Source: JAODBJ01 sp963782465 | GTDB lineage: Bacteria > Actinomycetota > Acidimicrobiia > IMCC26256 > PALSA-610 | Reading direction: 5' to 3' | Assembly: GCA_963782465.1 (NCBI GenBank) | Contig: CAWAJR010000005.1 | Location: 904,796 to 968,795, forward strand | Length of the DNA stretch: 64,000 nucleotides | Part shown: piece by piece, positions 1-8,516 of the stretch | Layout: each line of letters begins with the position of its first letter | Numbering within the stretch: position 1 is the first letter of the stretch | Notes under the pieces: generated by a model | The model's input: only the letters and a program-made list of their open reading frames with translations | Told to the model about the DNA's origin: nothing | Database searches by the model: none | Position numbers and translations under genes: made by a program

Positions 1-2209
1 GGCCCGTCGCGGCCCGGATCGCGGCGACGACGGCCGGGGTCGAGGAGATCGTCGGTGGTTCGCCCACGCCCTTCGCGCCGAACGGTGCGCCGGGCTCGGG
101 TTGCTCGATCAACGTGATGTCGACGTCGGGCATGTCGAGCGTCGTCGGGATCAGGTAGTCGGTGAAACTCGCGTTGCGGATCTCGCCGTTCTCGACGACG
201 AGCTCCTCCATGACCGCGAGGCCTACTCCCTGCGCGCACCCACCCTCGATCTGGCCCCGCACCTGCAACGGGTTCAACGTCCGCCCGACGTCTTGGGCGG
301 TGGCCAGGTGCACGACGCGCACGAGGCCGAGCTCGGTGTCGACGTCGACGACGGCCCGGTGCGCGGCGCAGGCGAACGAAACGTGCGCGTGGCCCTGGCC
401 GATGTGGTCGAGCGGGTGAGTCAGGCGGTGATGGAAGGCCTCGGTCGCCTCGAACGCGATGCCCGGCGCGGCGTCGGTGAGCGCGACGTCGAGGGCACCG
501 TCGCCGGAACGAACCCGACCGTCGGCGAGGTCGAGCGTTTCGACGGTGAAACCCTCTCGAGTCGCGACGTGTTCGAGGAACCGGGCCCGCACCGCCCGGC
601 ATGCACGTTCCACCGCGCCACCCGACATCATCGTCTGGCGGCTCGCCGACGTGGAACCGGCGGACTCGATCGACGCGGTCTCGGCCGGCGCGACGACGAC
701 TTCGTCGACACCGAGGATCGTGCGGCCGAACTGCTGTACGAGGGTCACGAAACCCTGCCCGACCTCGGCCGCCGCGCAGGTGATCGTCGCGACGCCATCG
801 CGCAAGTGGCACCGCGCGACCGAACTGTCGTCGTAGCCCTCGGCGTACATCAGGTTCTTGAAGCCGACCGCGAACCCGGTCGCGCGGGTGACGTCGATGC
901 CGTCGGTGGTGCGGCCCGCGCCACCGGGGCGGGCGAGCAGGTCGTCGGCGGCCGGCGGGGGCAGGGGCATGGCCGCGCAGGCACGGATCACCTCCGCCAC
1001 CGGCAACGTGCCGTCGATCCGCTGGCCGGTGATGAGTTCGTCTCCGGGCGCGAGCGCGTTGCGCAGTCGCAGCTCGATCGGGTCGATGCCGCAGGCCGCC
1101 GCGAGCTTGTCCATCTGGCTTTCGTGCGCGAAGCACACCTGCACCGCGCCGAAGCCGCGCATCGCGCCACACGGCGGGTTGTTGGTTCGCACTGCGAACG
1201 TGTCGACGCTCGCGTTCGGTACGCGGTAGGGACCGGGCGAAAAACAGGCCGCGTTCGCGGCGACGTGATAACTCGACGACCGGTACGCACCACCGTCGAG
1301 CACGATGCGTGCCTCGAAACTGACGATGGCACCCTCGGGTGTGGCGCTGTGGCGCATCCAGATGCGAGCCGGGTGACGGTGCACGTGGCCGAGGAACGAC
1401 TCGCGCCGGCTGTACGCGAACTTCACCGGGCGGTCGGTACGGAGCGCGAGGAGGCATGCGTGGATGTGGAGGCTCACGTCCTCACGCGCGCCGAACGCAC
1501 CGCCGACCCCGCCGAGGGTGATGCGCACCTTGTCCGGCGGGAGGCCGAGGCACGTCGCGATCTGGTCGCGGTCGTTGTGGAGCCACTGCGTCGACACGAT
1601 GAGGTCGACGCCGCCGTCGTCGGCCGGCAGCGCGAGCCCGGCTTCGGGCCCCATGAACGCCTGGTCCTGCATGCCGACCTCGTACGTTCCCTCGACCACG
1701 ACCGGGCCGCGCGCCGCCGGGTCGCCGTGCCGGACCCGTAGTTGGCGGAACAGGTTCCCGTCGGGATGGAGCGGCGCGGCCGTGATCGCCGCCTCGGGGT
1801 CGGTGAGCGCGGGCGTCACGTCGTAGTCGACGACGATCGCCTCGCAGGCGATGCGCGCGGTTTCGGGGTGATCGGCCGCGACGGCCGCGACCGGTTCGCC
1901 GGCGTAGCGCACGACATCGTCGGCGAACACCGGCTGGTCGGCGAGCTCGAGGCCGTAGCGGTTGCGGCCCTCGAGATCTTCGGCCGTGAGCACGGCGGCG
2001 ACGCCGCGGATCGCGAGCGCCGCGCTCGTGTCGATCGAGCGGACCCGCGCCGACGCGTGAGGCGACCGGAGCGTCCGTCCCCAAAGCATGCCGTCGCCCC
2101 AAAGGTCGTTGGCGAACGCGAACTCGCCCCGGACCTTCGGGACGCCATCGGGACGGATCGCGGCGTCGCCGACCCGGCCGCCCACCGGCGACTCGACGTA
2201 CGTCGTCAC
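1..2209 (-). CDS. Xanthine dehydrogenase-type molybdopterin-binding large subunit (3' end cut by window)
   Basis: Hydroxylates a purine or related N-heterocycle at a molybdenum centre, passing electrons to the FeS and FAD subunits encoded just upstream. About 736 residues are visible from a GTG at 2209 that overlaps the stop of the FeS gene (GTGA). The N-terminal domain reads VRGEFAFANDLW and WGRTLRSPHASARVRSID, typical of the a/b hammerhead region. The extreme C-terminal part contains GAKGVGEPPT, with the catalytic Glu of the family, then SSTPAVVAAIRAATG, so only a few dozen residues at most are missing beyond base 1. It is third gene of a FAD-FeS-Mo operon. The family assignment is firm; xanthine or hypoxanthine as substrate is inferred from neighbours. 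Confidence 0.9.
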   Translation of the reverse strand, partial: MTTYVESPVGGRVGDAAIRPDGVPKVRGEFAFANDLWGDGMLWGRTLRSPHASARVRSIDTSAALAIRGVAAVLTAEDLEGRNRYGLELADQPVFADDVVRYAGEPVAAVAADHPETARIACEAIVVDYDVTPALTDPEAAITAAPLHPDGNLFRQLRVRHGDPAARGPVVVEGTYEVGMQDQAFMGPEAGLALPADDGGVDLIVSTQWLHNDRDQIATCLGLPPDKVRITLGGVGGAFGAREDVSLHIHACLLALRTDRPVKFAYSRRESFLGHVHRHPARIWMRHSATPEGAIVSFEARIVLDGGAYRSSSYHVAANAACFSPGPYRVPNASVDTFAVRTNNPPCGAMRGFGAVQVCFAHESQMDKLAAACGIDPIELRLRNALAPGDELITGQRIDGTLPVAEVIRACAAMPLPPPAADDLLARPGGAGRTTDGIDVTRATGFAVGFKNLMYAEGYDDSSVARCHLRDGVATITCAAAEVGQGFVTLVQQFGRTILGVDEVVVAPAETASIESAGSTSASRQTMMSGGAVERACRAVRARFLEHVATREGFTVETLDLADGRVRSGDGALDVALTDAAPGIAFEATEAFHHRLTHPLDHIGQGHAHVSFACAAHRAVVDVDTELGLVRVVHLATAQDVGRTLNPLQVRGQIEGGCAQGVGLAVMEELVVENGEIRNASFTDYLIPTTLDMPDVDITLIEQPEPGAPFGAKGVGEPPTISSTPAVVAAIRAATG

Positions 2210-2682
2210 GCGCCGGCCCGCCGCGCCGCGGCGGTGACCGCGGCGAGCACTCGCCCGTAGCCGGTGCACCGGCACAGGTTGCCCGACAACGCCTCGCGGA
2301 TCGCGAGGTCGCCCGCGCCCGGGTCGCGGGCGAGAAGGTCGTGGACCGCCATCACGAGCCCCGGTGTACAGAACCCGCACTGCACCGCACCCTCGTCGAC
2401 GAAGGCGCGTTGCACGCCGTTGAGTTCATAGTGCTCGGGTGACTGCAGGCCTTCGGGCGTGACGATCTCGCTCCCGGTCACGCTGCGAGCAAGCACCAGG
2501 CACGCGCACACGAGCGTGCCGTCGACGAGCACGGAGCACGCGCCGCACTCGCCCTGTTCGCACGCGGCCTTCGCCGCGGGGAGACCGAGTCGTTCCCGCA
2601 GCACGTACAGGAGGTTCTCGCCGTCCCACGCGTCGACGATGTCGTGCTCGGCACCGTTGACCCGGAGCGTGTAGCCGGTCAT
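2206..2682 (-). CDS. Xanthine dehydrogenase-type [2Fe-2S] subunit
   Basis: Small iron-sulfur subunit (158 aa) that carries electrons from the molybdenum centre to FAD. The N-terminal plant-type ferredoxin fold shows CEQGECGACSVLVDG (first cluster) and the C-terminal helical domain shows CGFCTPG and CRCTGY (second cluster), so all eight cluster cysteines are present. Length is normal for the CoxS/XdhC/PucE family. The ATG overlaps the stop of the FAD gene by 4 bp and its own stop overlaps the GTG of the Mo subunit, indicating translational coupling within one operon. Confidence 0.95.
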   Translation of the reverse strand: MTGYTLRVNGAEHDIVDAWDGENLLYVLRERLGLPAAKAACEQGECGACSVLVDGTLVCACLVLARSVTGSEIVTPEGLQSPEHYELNGVQRAFVDEGAVQCGFCTPGLVMAVHDLLARDPGAGDLAIREALSGNLCRCTGYGRVLAAVTAAARRAGA

Positions 2683-3527
2683 GCGAGGGAGCGCCGCAAC
2701 GCCCGGCGCGCGAGCACCTCGACTGCGTGCTCGCGGTAGCGCGCGGTGCTGCGATGATCGTCGATGGCGTGCACCTCGGCCGCAACCCGGCGGGCGAAGC
2801 CGTCGAGGTCGGATGGGTCGGAGACCGCGATCGCGCCCTCGCTCCACGCCAGCCGGCCCGCGAGCCACGCGGCGGCCGAGTCGGCCGTCAACGGCGTCGG
2901 GCCGACCGACCCGAGGCCGATGCCGACCCGGTGGGCGTCGAAGTCGACGGAGAGCGCGACCGATGCGACCGCGATCACCATCGCGTTCCGGGTGCCGACC
3001 TTGAGGTAATCCTGCGGACCCCGACGAATTGGGACGCGGATCGCGGTGACCAACTCGCCGGCGGCGAGCGCGGTGCGTTTCGGGCCGACGAGGAATTCGC
3101 GGAGCGGAACGTCGCGACCACCGTCGCGGCCGATCACCGCGACGGAAGCGCCGAGTGCGAGGAGTACGGGGAGGGTGTCGCCCGCCGGTGATGCCGTCGC
3201 GACGTTCCCGCCGATCGTGCCGGCGTTGCGGATCTGGGGCGAGCCCACGGTGCGGGCGGCCGCCGCGAGCGCGGGCGCGTACGCCGCGAGCCGCGGATCG
3301 AGCAGCTCGGTATAGGTGACGGCCGCGCCGACCACCAGCATGTCGTCCTCGACCGTCCAACCCCGCAGCGCGTCGAGGTCGCGGACGCAGATGACGTCGT
3401 CGGGCCGCCGCCGGTCTTCGTTGACGTCGACCATGAGGTCGGTACCGCCGGCGAGCAGCGCCGCGCCGGGTGCCCGGGTGAGCGCCGCGAGTGCTTCCTC
3501 GAGCGTCGTCGGCACCAGCACGGCCAT
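2679..3527 (-). CDS. Xanthine dehydrogenase-type FAD-binding subunit
   Basis: Middle-size subunit (282 aa) of a three-part molybdenum hydroxylase; it binds FAD and reduces NAD+ or another acceptor. The FAD-binding signatures are LLAGGTDLMVDVN near residue 25 and the second motif IRNAGTIGGNVATASPAGD near residue 100, followed by the CODH flavoprotein C-terminal domain. It is the first gene of the operon running to the left window edge. The ATG at 3527 lies exactly 20 nt beyond the palindrome at 3548-3563, so the transcript may be leaderless. No ribosome-binding site is visible, which fits that reading. Confidence 0.95.
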   Translation of the reverse strand: MAVLVPTTLEEALAALTRAPGAALLAGGTDLMVDVNEDRRRPDDVICVRDLDALRGWTVEDDMLVVGAAVTYTELLDPRLAAYAPALAAAARTVGSPQIRNAGTIGGNVATASPAGDTLPVLLALGASVAVIGRDGGRDVPLREFLVGPKRTALAAGELVTAIRVPIRRGPQDYLKVGTRNAMVIAVASVALSVDFDAHRVGIGLGSVGPTPLTADSAAAWLAGRLAWSEGAIAVSDPSDLDGFARRVAAEVHAIDDHRSTARYREHAVEVLARRALRRSLA

Positions 3528-3547
3528 GGCGCCAGCTTCGGCGCCGA

Positions 3548-3563
3548 TTCAACAAAATGTCAA
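3548..3563 (-). promoter_or_regulatory. Operator/-35 box of the first xanthine dehydrogenase operon (site 1)
   Basis: Read on the minus strand the site is TTGACATTTTGTTGAA, preceded by CCGCG. It differs by one base from the sites at 5741 and 33280. TTGACA could serve as the -35 box; GAAGCT (GANNNT) sits at -12 to -7 before the start codon. The dyad TTGACA/TGTTGAA suggests a dimeric regulator that covers the -35 box. Confidence 0.75.
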
Positions 3564-3597
3564 CGCGGAGCCGTGAAGGCTTTGTGAACCGGTTGTT

Positions 3598-3828
3598 TCA
3601 CGACCTTGTGACCTGCACCGATACGCGGGTCGCGCCGGCGCTCACCGAGGCACGGACGATGTCGTCGACCGCGTCGAGGATCGCGACCGCGTCGCCGGTG
3701 ACGCCACTCCCGAACGGCCCGAAGTCGACGTCGAACCCGTGCGCGCGTGCGGCCTCGACCGCGGCGAGCACGTGCGGGCCGGGTTCGCCATCGACGAACG
3801 GCTCGACGGTGAATTCGACCCGCAGCAT
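3598..3828 (-). CDS. Small thiamine-binding-protein-like (MTH1187/YkoF fold) protein
   Basis: A 76-aa protein starting MLRVEFTVEPFVDGEPGPHV and containing AAVEAARAHGFDVDFGPFGSGVTG. The strand-helix pattern and the GPHV and GPFG elements resemble the MTH1187/YkoF family, whose members bind thiamine or hydroxymethylpyrimidine. I chose ATG 3828 over an upstream TTG at 3849 because the homology begins there. The gene is divergent from the hydantoinase (23 bp between starts) and lies upstream of the xanthine dehydrogenase operon. A role as a small ligand carrier or sensor for a pyrimidine or purine ring compound is a guess from fold and context. Confidence 0.7.
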   Translation of the reverse strand: MLRVEFTVEPFVDGEPGPHVLAAVEAARAHGFDVDFGPFGSGVTGDAVAILDAVDDIVRASVSAGATRVSVQVTRS

Positions 3829-3851
3829 CACGTCACGCCACCCTAACAACC

Positions 3852-5234
3852 GTGCTCCTCGCCGGTGGGACGCTGATCGACGTCGACGGTGAACGCGCCG
3901 CCGACGTACGCATCGGTGCCGACGGCCGGGTGGCCGAGGTCGCGGCCTCGATCGCGGCAGGTGAGCACGAGACCGTCGTCGACTGCCGCGGCCGGCTCGT
4001 GGTGCCGGGTGGTGTCGACGTCCACACCCACATGCACCTCCCGGTCGGCGCGGTACGCGTGAGCGACGACTTCGACACCGGCACTCGCGCCGCGGCGATC
4101 GGTGGCACGACGACGGTGATCGACTATGTCACCGCCTACCGCGGCGAAGACCCGCTCGCCGCGCTGGCGACGTGGCGGCAATGGGCGGCGCCGGCGTGCG
4201 TCGACTACGGCCTCCACATGACGTTCACCGAACGCGTCCCCGAACGAGTCATCGCCGAGTGCGTCGCCGCCGGAGTGACGTCGTTCAAGCTCTACATGGC
4301 GTACCCGGAACTGCTGCAAGTCGACGACGACGTCATCGTCGAGGTGATGTTCGCGGCGACGCGTCACGGCGGTCTCGTCACCCTGCACTGCGAGAACGGC
4401 GGCGCGATCGAGGCGTTGCGCCGTCGCGCGCTGGCCGAGGGGCGCACCGGCGTGATCGAGCACGCGAACACGAGGCCCGCGATCCTCGAAGCGGAGGCCG
4501 TGACCCGTGCCGCGGCACTCGCCGAAGTGGCGGGCGCATCGTTGTACGTCGTGCACCTCTCGTCGGCGCCGGCGCTCGCCGCGGTGCGGGAGGCCCGGGA
4601 ACGAGGGGTCGACGTCGCCGCCGAAACGTGCCCCCAGTACCTCTACCTCGACACCGCCCGCCTCACGCGACCCGACGGTGAGTCGTACGTGTGCACGCCG
4701 CCGTTGCGCGACCCGTGGCATGTCGAGGAGCTGTGGGAAGGCCTCGCGACGGGCGCGGTCCAGACCGTCGCGACCGACCACTGTCCTTTCACGGTGGCCG
4801 ACCGCCGTGCCGGCGTGCGGGCGCGACCGGGCGGCTGGGTCGACTTCACGGAGGTGCCCGGCGGCCTGCCCGGTATCGAAACGCGCATGGGCCTCGTGTG
4901 GGAAGGCGTCACCGCGGGCCGGATCACCGCCGCCGACTGGGTGCGGCTGTGCGCGGAGGCACCGGCGCGCACGTTCGGCTGCTGGCCCGAGAAGGGCAAC
5001 CTGCGGGTCGGCGCCGATGCCGACGTCGTCGTCTGGGACCCGAGCCTCACCCATTCGCTGGCGGCGCGCTCGTTGCACATGGCCGTCGACCATTCACCGT
5101 ACGAAGACATGACGGTTTCGGGTTGGCCCGCGCTCGTCTTGTCGCGTGGCGAGGTGATCGCGCGCGACGGCTCCTACGTCGGTGAACCGCGCCGCGGCCG
5201 ATACCTCGCCCGCCACCCCCATGCCGGGTTGTGA
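3852..5234 (+). CDS. Dihydropyrimidinase / D-hydantoinase family amidohydrolase
   Basis: A 460-aa cyclic amide hydrolase that opens hydantoin, dihydropyrimidine or related rings. Metal ligands are visible: HTH at residues 58-60, the lysine to be carboxylated in SFKLYMAYP (K146), H179 in LHCEN, H235 in VVHLSS and D309 in TDHCPF. The length is usual for the HyuA/DHPase family. It starts with GTG. In E. coli-type purine loci a HyuA homologue works beside XdhD, SsnA and YgeX, all of which have homologues in this window, so a purine-derived ring is as likely a substrate as a pyrimidine. No copy of the shared operator lies directly before it. Confidence 0.9.
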   Translation: MLLAGGTLIDVDGERAADVRIGADGRVAEVAASIAAGEHETVVDCRGRLVVPGGVDVHTHMHLPVGAVRVSDDFDTGTRAAAIGGTTTVIDYVTAYRGEDPLAALATWRQWAAPACVDYGLHMTFTERVPERVIAECVAAGVTSFKLYMAYPELLQVDDDVIVEVMFAATRHGGLVTLHCENGGAIEALRRRALAEGRTGVIEHANTRPAILEAEAVTRAAALAEVAGASLYVVHLSSAPALAAVREARERGVDVAAETCPQYLYLDTARLTRPDGESYVCTPPLRDPWHVEELWEGLATGAVQTVATDHCPFTVADRRAGVRARPGGWVDFTEVPGGLPGIETRMGLVWEGVTAGRITAADWVRLCAEAPARTFGCWPEKGNLRVGADADVVVWDPSLTHSLAARSLHMAVDHSPYEDMTVSGWPALVLSRGEVIARDGSYVGEPRRGRYLARHPHAGL

Positions 5235-5277
5235 GCGTTGTACCCCCGTACGGGCGCATAACCCTCACAACCCGGCA
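5222..5277. terminator. Nested bidirectional terminator between convergent genes
   Basis: Perfect 14-bp inverted repeat: TGCCGGGTTGTGAG at 5222-5235 pairs with CTCACAACCCGGCA at 5264-5277. The 28-nt loop contains a second palindrome, CCCGTACGGG at 5245-5254. It begins inside the last codons of the hydantoinase gene and ends just before the stop of the regulator gene on the other strand. There is no U-tract, as is common in actinobacteria. Confidence 0.7.
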
Positions 5278-5284
5278 GGGGGGG

Positions 5285-5644
5285 TCAGGCTTCGGCGGCG
5301 TTGAGATAGTTGTAGATCGTGAAGCGGCTGACGCCCATCGCGTCGGCGACGCACTCCACCGATTTGCGCAACGCGAACGCGCCCCGTTCGCCGAGCAACT
5401 GCACCGCGCGCTGTTTGTCTTCGCGCGTGAGCTCGGCGAGCGAAGAGCCGAGTTCGGTTTCGACCGCCGAGATCATGCGATCGAGTGTGCCTTGCACTCC
5501 CGGGAGCCGGAGACCGCCGACCAGTGCGCCTTCCCAGTGCAACGGGATGTCGCCCGCGGCCAGCTCTTTCGTCGCGATGAGTTCTGCACCCAGCGCCTCC
5601 GCGACCGGTTCGAGCGCGACGAGCAGTGGGTGGCGGCGGACCAT
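5285..5644 (-). CDS. Compact HTH_22 (DauR/YheO-like) transcriptional regulator
   Basis: A 119-aa DNA-binding protein. Residues 1-55 (for example GDIPLHWEGALVGGLRLPGV) look like the remnant of a YheO PAS-like sensor domain, and residues 60-116 form the HTH_22 domain (LTREDKQRAVQLL, GAFALRKSVECVADAMGVSRFTIYNYL). Full YheO/DauR proteins are about 210-240 aa, so the sensor is short. ATG 5644 is the only usable start before the frame becomes antisense to the next gene. It is divergent from the amidohydrolase operon with operator site 2 between them. It is the only dedicated regulator in the first 34 kb, so it is the likely regulator of the five operator sites. Confidence 0.85.
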   Translation of the reverse strand: MVRRHPLLVALEPVAEALGAELIATKELAAGDIPLHWEGALVGGLRLPGVQGTLDRMISAVETELGSSLAELTREDKQRAVQLLGERGAFALRKSVECVADAMGVSRFTIYNYLNAAEA

Positions 5645-5740
5645 GTCGTTGAGAACGTAGCGAATCGTGCCGAAGGCGTGGGGCGGCGCCGAGCCGGGCC
5701 TCGAGCTACGTAACGGCTCTGTGAACTGGCCCCGCCCGCG

Positions 5741-5756
5741 TTGACAGTTTGTTGAA
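5741..5756 (+). promoter_or_regulatory. Operator/-35 box between regulator and amidohydrolase operon (site 2)
   Basis: TTGACAGTTTGTTGAA, preceded by CCGCG and followed by CGCG. The end of the site is exactly 20 nt from the ATG at 5777, and GAAGGT occupies -12 to -7. Same geometry as sites 1 and 5. It also lies upstream of the divergent regulator gene, so autoregulation is possible. Confidence 0.75.
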
Positions 5757-5776
5757 CGCGCGGCGAAGGTCGAGGG

Positions 5777-7115
5777 ATGCGAACGGTGATCCGGAACGGC
5801 ATCGTGCTCCCCATGGCGCGCCCGGGTGAAGCGCTCGACCCCGGTTCGGTCCTGATCGACGGCAGCGGCATCGTCGCTGTCGGCGCGGTCGAAGCCATCG
5901 ATCGCGACCCGCGAGCCGAGGGCGCCACGGTCGTCGATGCCACGAACCACGCCGTGGTGCCCGGATTGCACAACTGCCATCTGCATTCCGGTCTCCTGCG
6001 CGGTACCGCCGAGTCGAAGTCGTTGTGGGACTGGTTGAAGGCCTACGTCGACCCGGCCCACCGGGCCCTCCCCCGAGATCGCGCGGGCGGCATCACGCCA
6101 GTGCTACGCCGAAGCGTTGCTCGGCGGTACGACGTCGGTGATGGACATGTGGCGGTTCATGGAAGGATCGGCCGAGGTCGCGGAGGCGCTCGGTATCCGC
6201 GCGACGCTCGTTCCCTACGTTGCCGACGAGGAGGGCTTCGACTACTTCGAGACCCTCGCCACCAACCGCGCGCTGCTCGAAGCCCACCATGAAGCCGCGA
6301 GTGGCCGGGTGCGCGCCTGGGTCGGCCTCGAACACCTGATGTATTGCACCGAGCAGTGTTTTCGCGACGGGGCCGCGCTCGCGGAGGAGTTCGAGACGGG
6401 GCTGCACACGCACTCGTCGGAGTCGCGCTGGGAAGTGGAGGAAGCGCAACGGTTGTGGGGGAAACGGCCGATCGAAGTGTTCGCCGACCGCGGCGTGCTG
6501 TCCGACCACACCGTTGTCGCGCACTGCGTGTGGCTCGACGATCATGAGATCGAGCTGCTCGCCCGCTCGGGCACGTCGGTCGCGCACTGCCCGTGCTCCA
6601 ACATGAAGTTGGCTTCCGGCCCGGCCCGCATCTCCGATTTGCGCGCGGCCGGCGTCGCGGTCGGCATCGGCAGCGACGGTGAGAAGGAGAACAACAACCT
6701 CGACCTGTTCGAGGAGATGAAATTCGCCTCCCTCCTGCAGAAGGTCACCTCCCTCGACCCGACCACCGGCGACCCGTGGGACATCCTCACCATCGCCACC
6801 AGCGAGGGCGCGACCGCGCTCGGGCTCGGCGCGCTCACGGGCACGTTGGAGGCGGGGAAGCGGGCCGATGTCGTCACCGTCGACCTGACCGGACTGCACA
6901 CCACACCGCTGCTGCACGGTTCCGACTTCAACGCCGTCGCCCATCTCGTGTTCTCGGCGTCGGCGCACGACGTTCGCGACGTGTGGGTCGACGGTGAACG
7001 CCTGTTGGTGTCGGGAACACCGACCACCTTCGATGTCGCGCAGGTGCGCGACGAGGCGCAAGCCGCCGCCGAAGAGTTGTTCGCGCGCCGGGCGGCGCTG
7101 CTCGCGACTGCGTGA
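5777..7115 (+). pseudogene. Atz/Trz-SAH deaminase-type amidohydrolase, frameshifted near 6070
   Basis: Aminohydrolase of the SAH/guanine/triazine deaminase group. The first frame reads to YVDPAHRALP and the second resumes PEIARAASRQCYAEALLGGTTSVMD, so one base is missing in the C run at 6070-6074. Joined, the protein is about 446 aa with HNCHLHSGLLRGT (HxH metal site), HTHSSESRWE, VAHCVWL, VAHCPCSNMKL and GSDGEKENNNLD, with the catalytic Asp present. The stop overlaps the next gene by 4 bp. All motifs are intact on both sides of the break, so the break is either recent or a sequencing error. The substrate is unknown; purine or pterin-like amines are plausible from the locus. Confidence 0.85.
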
Positions 7116-8479
7116 GTGGCCGCTGGTTGCTCCGCGGGTGCGCGTACGTCGCCACGTTCGACGACGACGGGCACGAGTACCGCGACGCCGACGTACTGGT
7201 CGACGGCGCGACGATCGTCGCGGTGGGGCCGCGGCTCGACGCGGCCGGGTGCGATCGGGTGGTCGACGGTTCCGGCCTGGTCGTATTGCCCGGGTTGGTG
7301 AACGCGCACCAGCACCTCTACCAGGGCGCCCTGCGCGCCATCCCGCAACTCGAACGGGCGTTGATCGGGCCGTGGCTCCGGGAGCTCGGCGCGATCGTCA
7401 AGGCGTGGTGGGAGGCGGGACGGTTCGAGCCCGGCGCGGTCGAGGCGATCGCGACCGCGGTGCTCACCGAGTCGCTGCTCGGCGGGGTGACGACGGTCGC
7501 CGACCAGCACTACTTCCATCCGGCCGGCCCGACCCGCCCCTACGTGGAGGCGACGATCGCCGCGGCCGGAAGGGTCGGCGTGCGACTGCACGCGTGCCGG
7601 GGAACGCTCACGCTCGGTCCCGACCCGTCGGTGGTGCAAACGGTCGACGAAGTCGTGCGCCATAGCGAAGCGTTGATCGTCGCGCATCACGACCCCGCCC
7701 CCGGCGCGCGAGTGCGGGTCGCGCTCGCGCCCTGCGGCGTGCACGTCGACGAACTCGCGCTGTTCGACGAACTCGCCGCGCTGGCCGCCGATCACGGCGG
7801 CGTGCGCCTGCACACCCATCTCTACGAGCACGTCGACACCGAAGCGGCCTTCGAACGCTACGGCCGGTCGCCCTGGGAGTTGCTGGTCGCGCACGGGTGG
7901 GCGCAGCCGCGTACCTGGCTCGCGCACTGCGCCGATGTCCCGCGCCACGAACTCGCGGCGATGGCAGACGCCGGGGTCGGTATCGCCCACCTGGTCGCGC
8001 CCGACCTGCGCATGGGATGGGGCGTCGCGCCGGTGCGCGACATGCTCGACGCGGGGATCGCGGTCGGGTTCGGCACGACGGGCTCGGCGTCGAACGACGG
8101 CGCGAACCTCTTGGGCGACCTGCGTCTCGCCGCGCTCGTGCACCGGACGCGCGACGGCGACGACCCGTCGCGCTGGCTCGACGCCCGCACGTTGCTGCAC
8201 ATGGCGACGCGCGGCGGTGCCGCGTGCCTGGGCCGCGACGATCTCGGTGCGCTCGCGGCAGGGATGCAGGCCGACATCGCGGCGTGGGACCTTCGCCGCG
8301 TCGACCGCATCGGCGTGCACGACCCGATCGCGGGGTTGTTGCTCACCGGCTTGTCGAGCGCGGCGAGCTTCGTCGCGGTCGGCGGCGAGGTCCTGGTCGA
8401 GGACGGCGCGGCGGTGACCCTCGACGTCGATGCGATCGCGGCCGGGGCGCGCGCCGCGGTGCCGCCGCTACCGGGTTGA
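7112..8479 (+). CDS. Diverged 8-oxoguanine deaminase/AtzB-like amidohydrolase lacking the usual catalytic Asp
   Basis: A 455-aa member of the amidohydrolase superfamily close to 8-oxoguanine deaminase: NAHQHLYQGALR (HxH near residue 65), the LTLGPDPSVVQTVDEVV loop, ALAPCGVHVDE, RLHTHLYEHVD and WLAHCADV. Where relatives carry GxDGSASND this protein has GTTGSASND, with Thr323 in place of the metal-binding and catalytic Asp, and the usual CPSSNM motif is replaced by VAPDLRM. It starts with GTG overlapping the previous stop. It may act on another substrate by a changed mechanism, or be a non-catalytic partner of its frameshifted neighbour. Confidence 0.85.
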   Translation: MSGRWLLRGCAYVATFDDDGHEYRDADVLVDGATIVAVGPRLDAAGCDRVVDGSGLVVLPGLVNAHQHLYQGALRAIPQLERALIGPWLRELGAIVKAWWEAGRFEPGAVEAIATAVLTESLLGGVTTVADQHYFHPAGPTRPYVEATIAAAGRVGVRLHACRGTLTLGPDPSVVQTVDEVVRHSEALIVAHHDPAPGARVRVALAPCGVHVDELALFDELAALAADHGGVRLHTHLYEHVDTEAAFERYGRSPWELLVAHGWAQPRTWLAHCADVPRHELAAMADAGVGIAHLVAPDLRMGWGVAPVRDMLDAGIAVGFGTTGSASNDGANLLGDLRLAALVHRTRDGDDPSRWLDARTLLHMATRGGAACLGRDDLGALAAGMQADIAAWDLRRVDRIGVHDPIAGLLLTGLSSAASFVAVGGEVLVEDGAAVTLDVDAIAAGARAAVPPLPG

Positions 8480-8496
8480 ACGGGCGTCGGGGCGGT

Positions 8497-8509
8497 CGGG
8501 CCGAGCCCG
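8497..8509. terminator. Weak hairpin between convergent genes
   Basis: CGGGC-CGA-GCCCG lies in the 37-bp gap between two convergent stops, with imperfect pairing extending outward. No U-tract. A terminator role is suggested by position only. Confidence 0.35.
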
Positions 8510-8516
8510 GTCGCGT

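Noticed and set aside
101..1741. Long open frame on the plus strand opposite the first Mo subunit
   Set aside because: Arg/Val/Asp-rich antisense composition with no domain; the minus strand encodes a clear hydroxylase.
6117..7115. Two separate amidohydrolase genes at 5777-6292 and 6117-7115
   Set aside because: The two frames are complementary halves of one protein joined by a single missing base.
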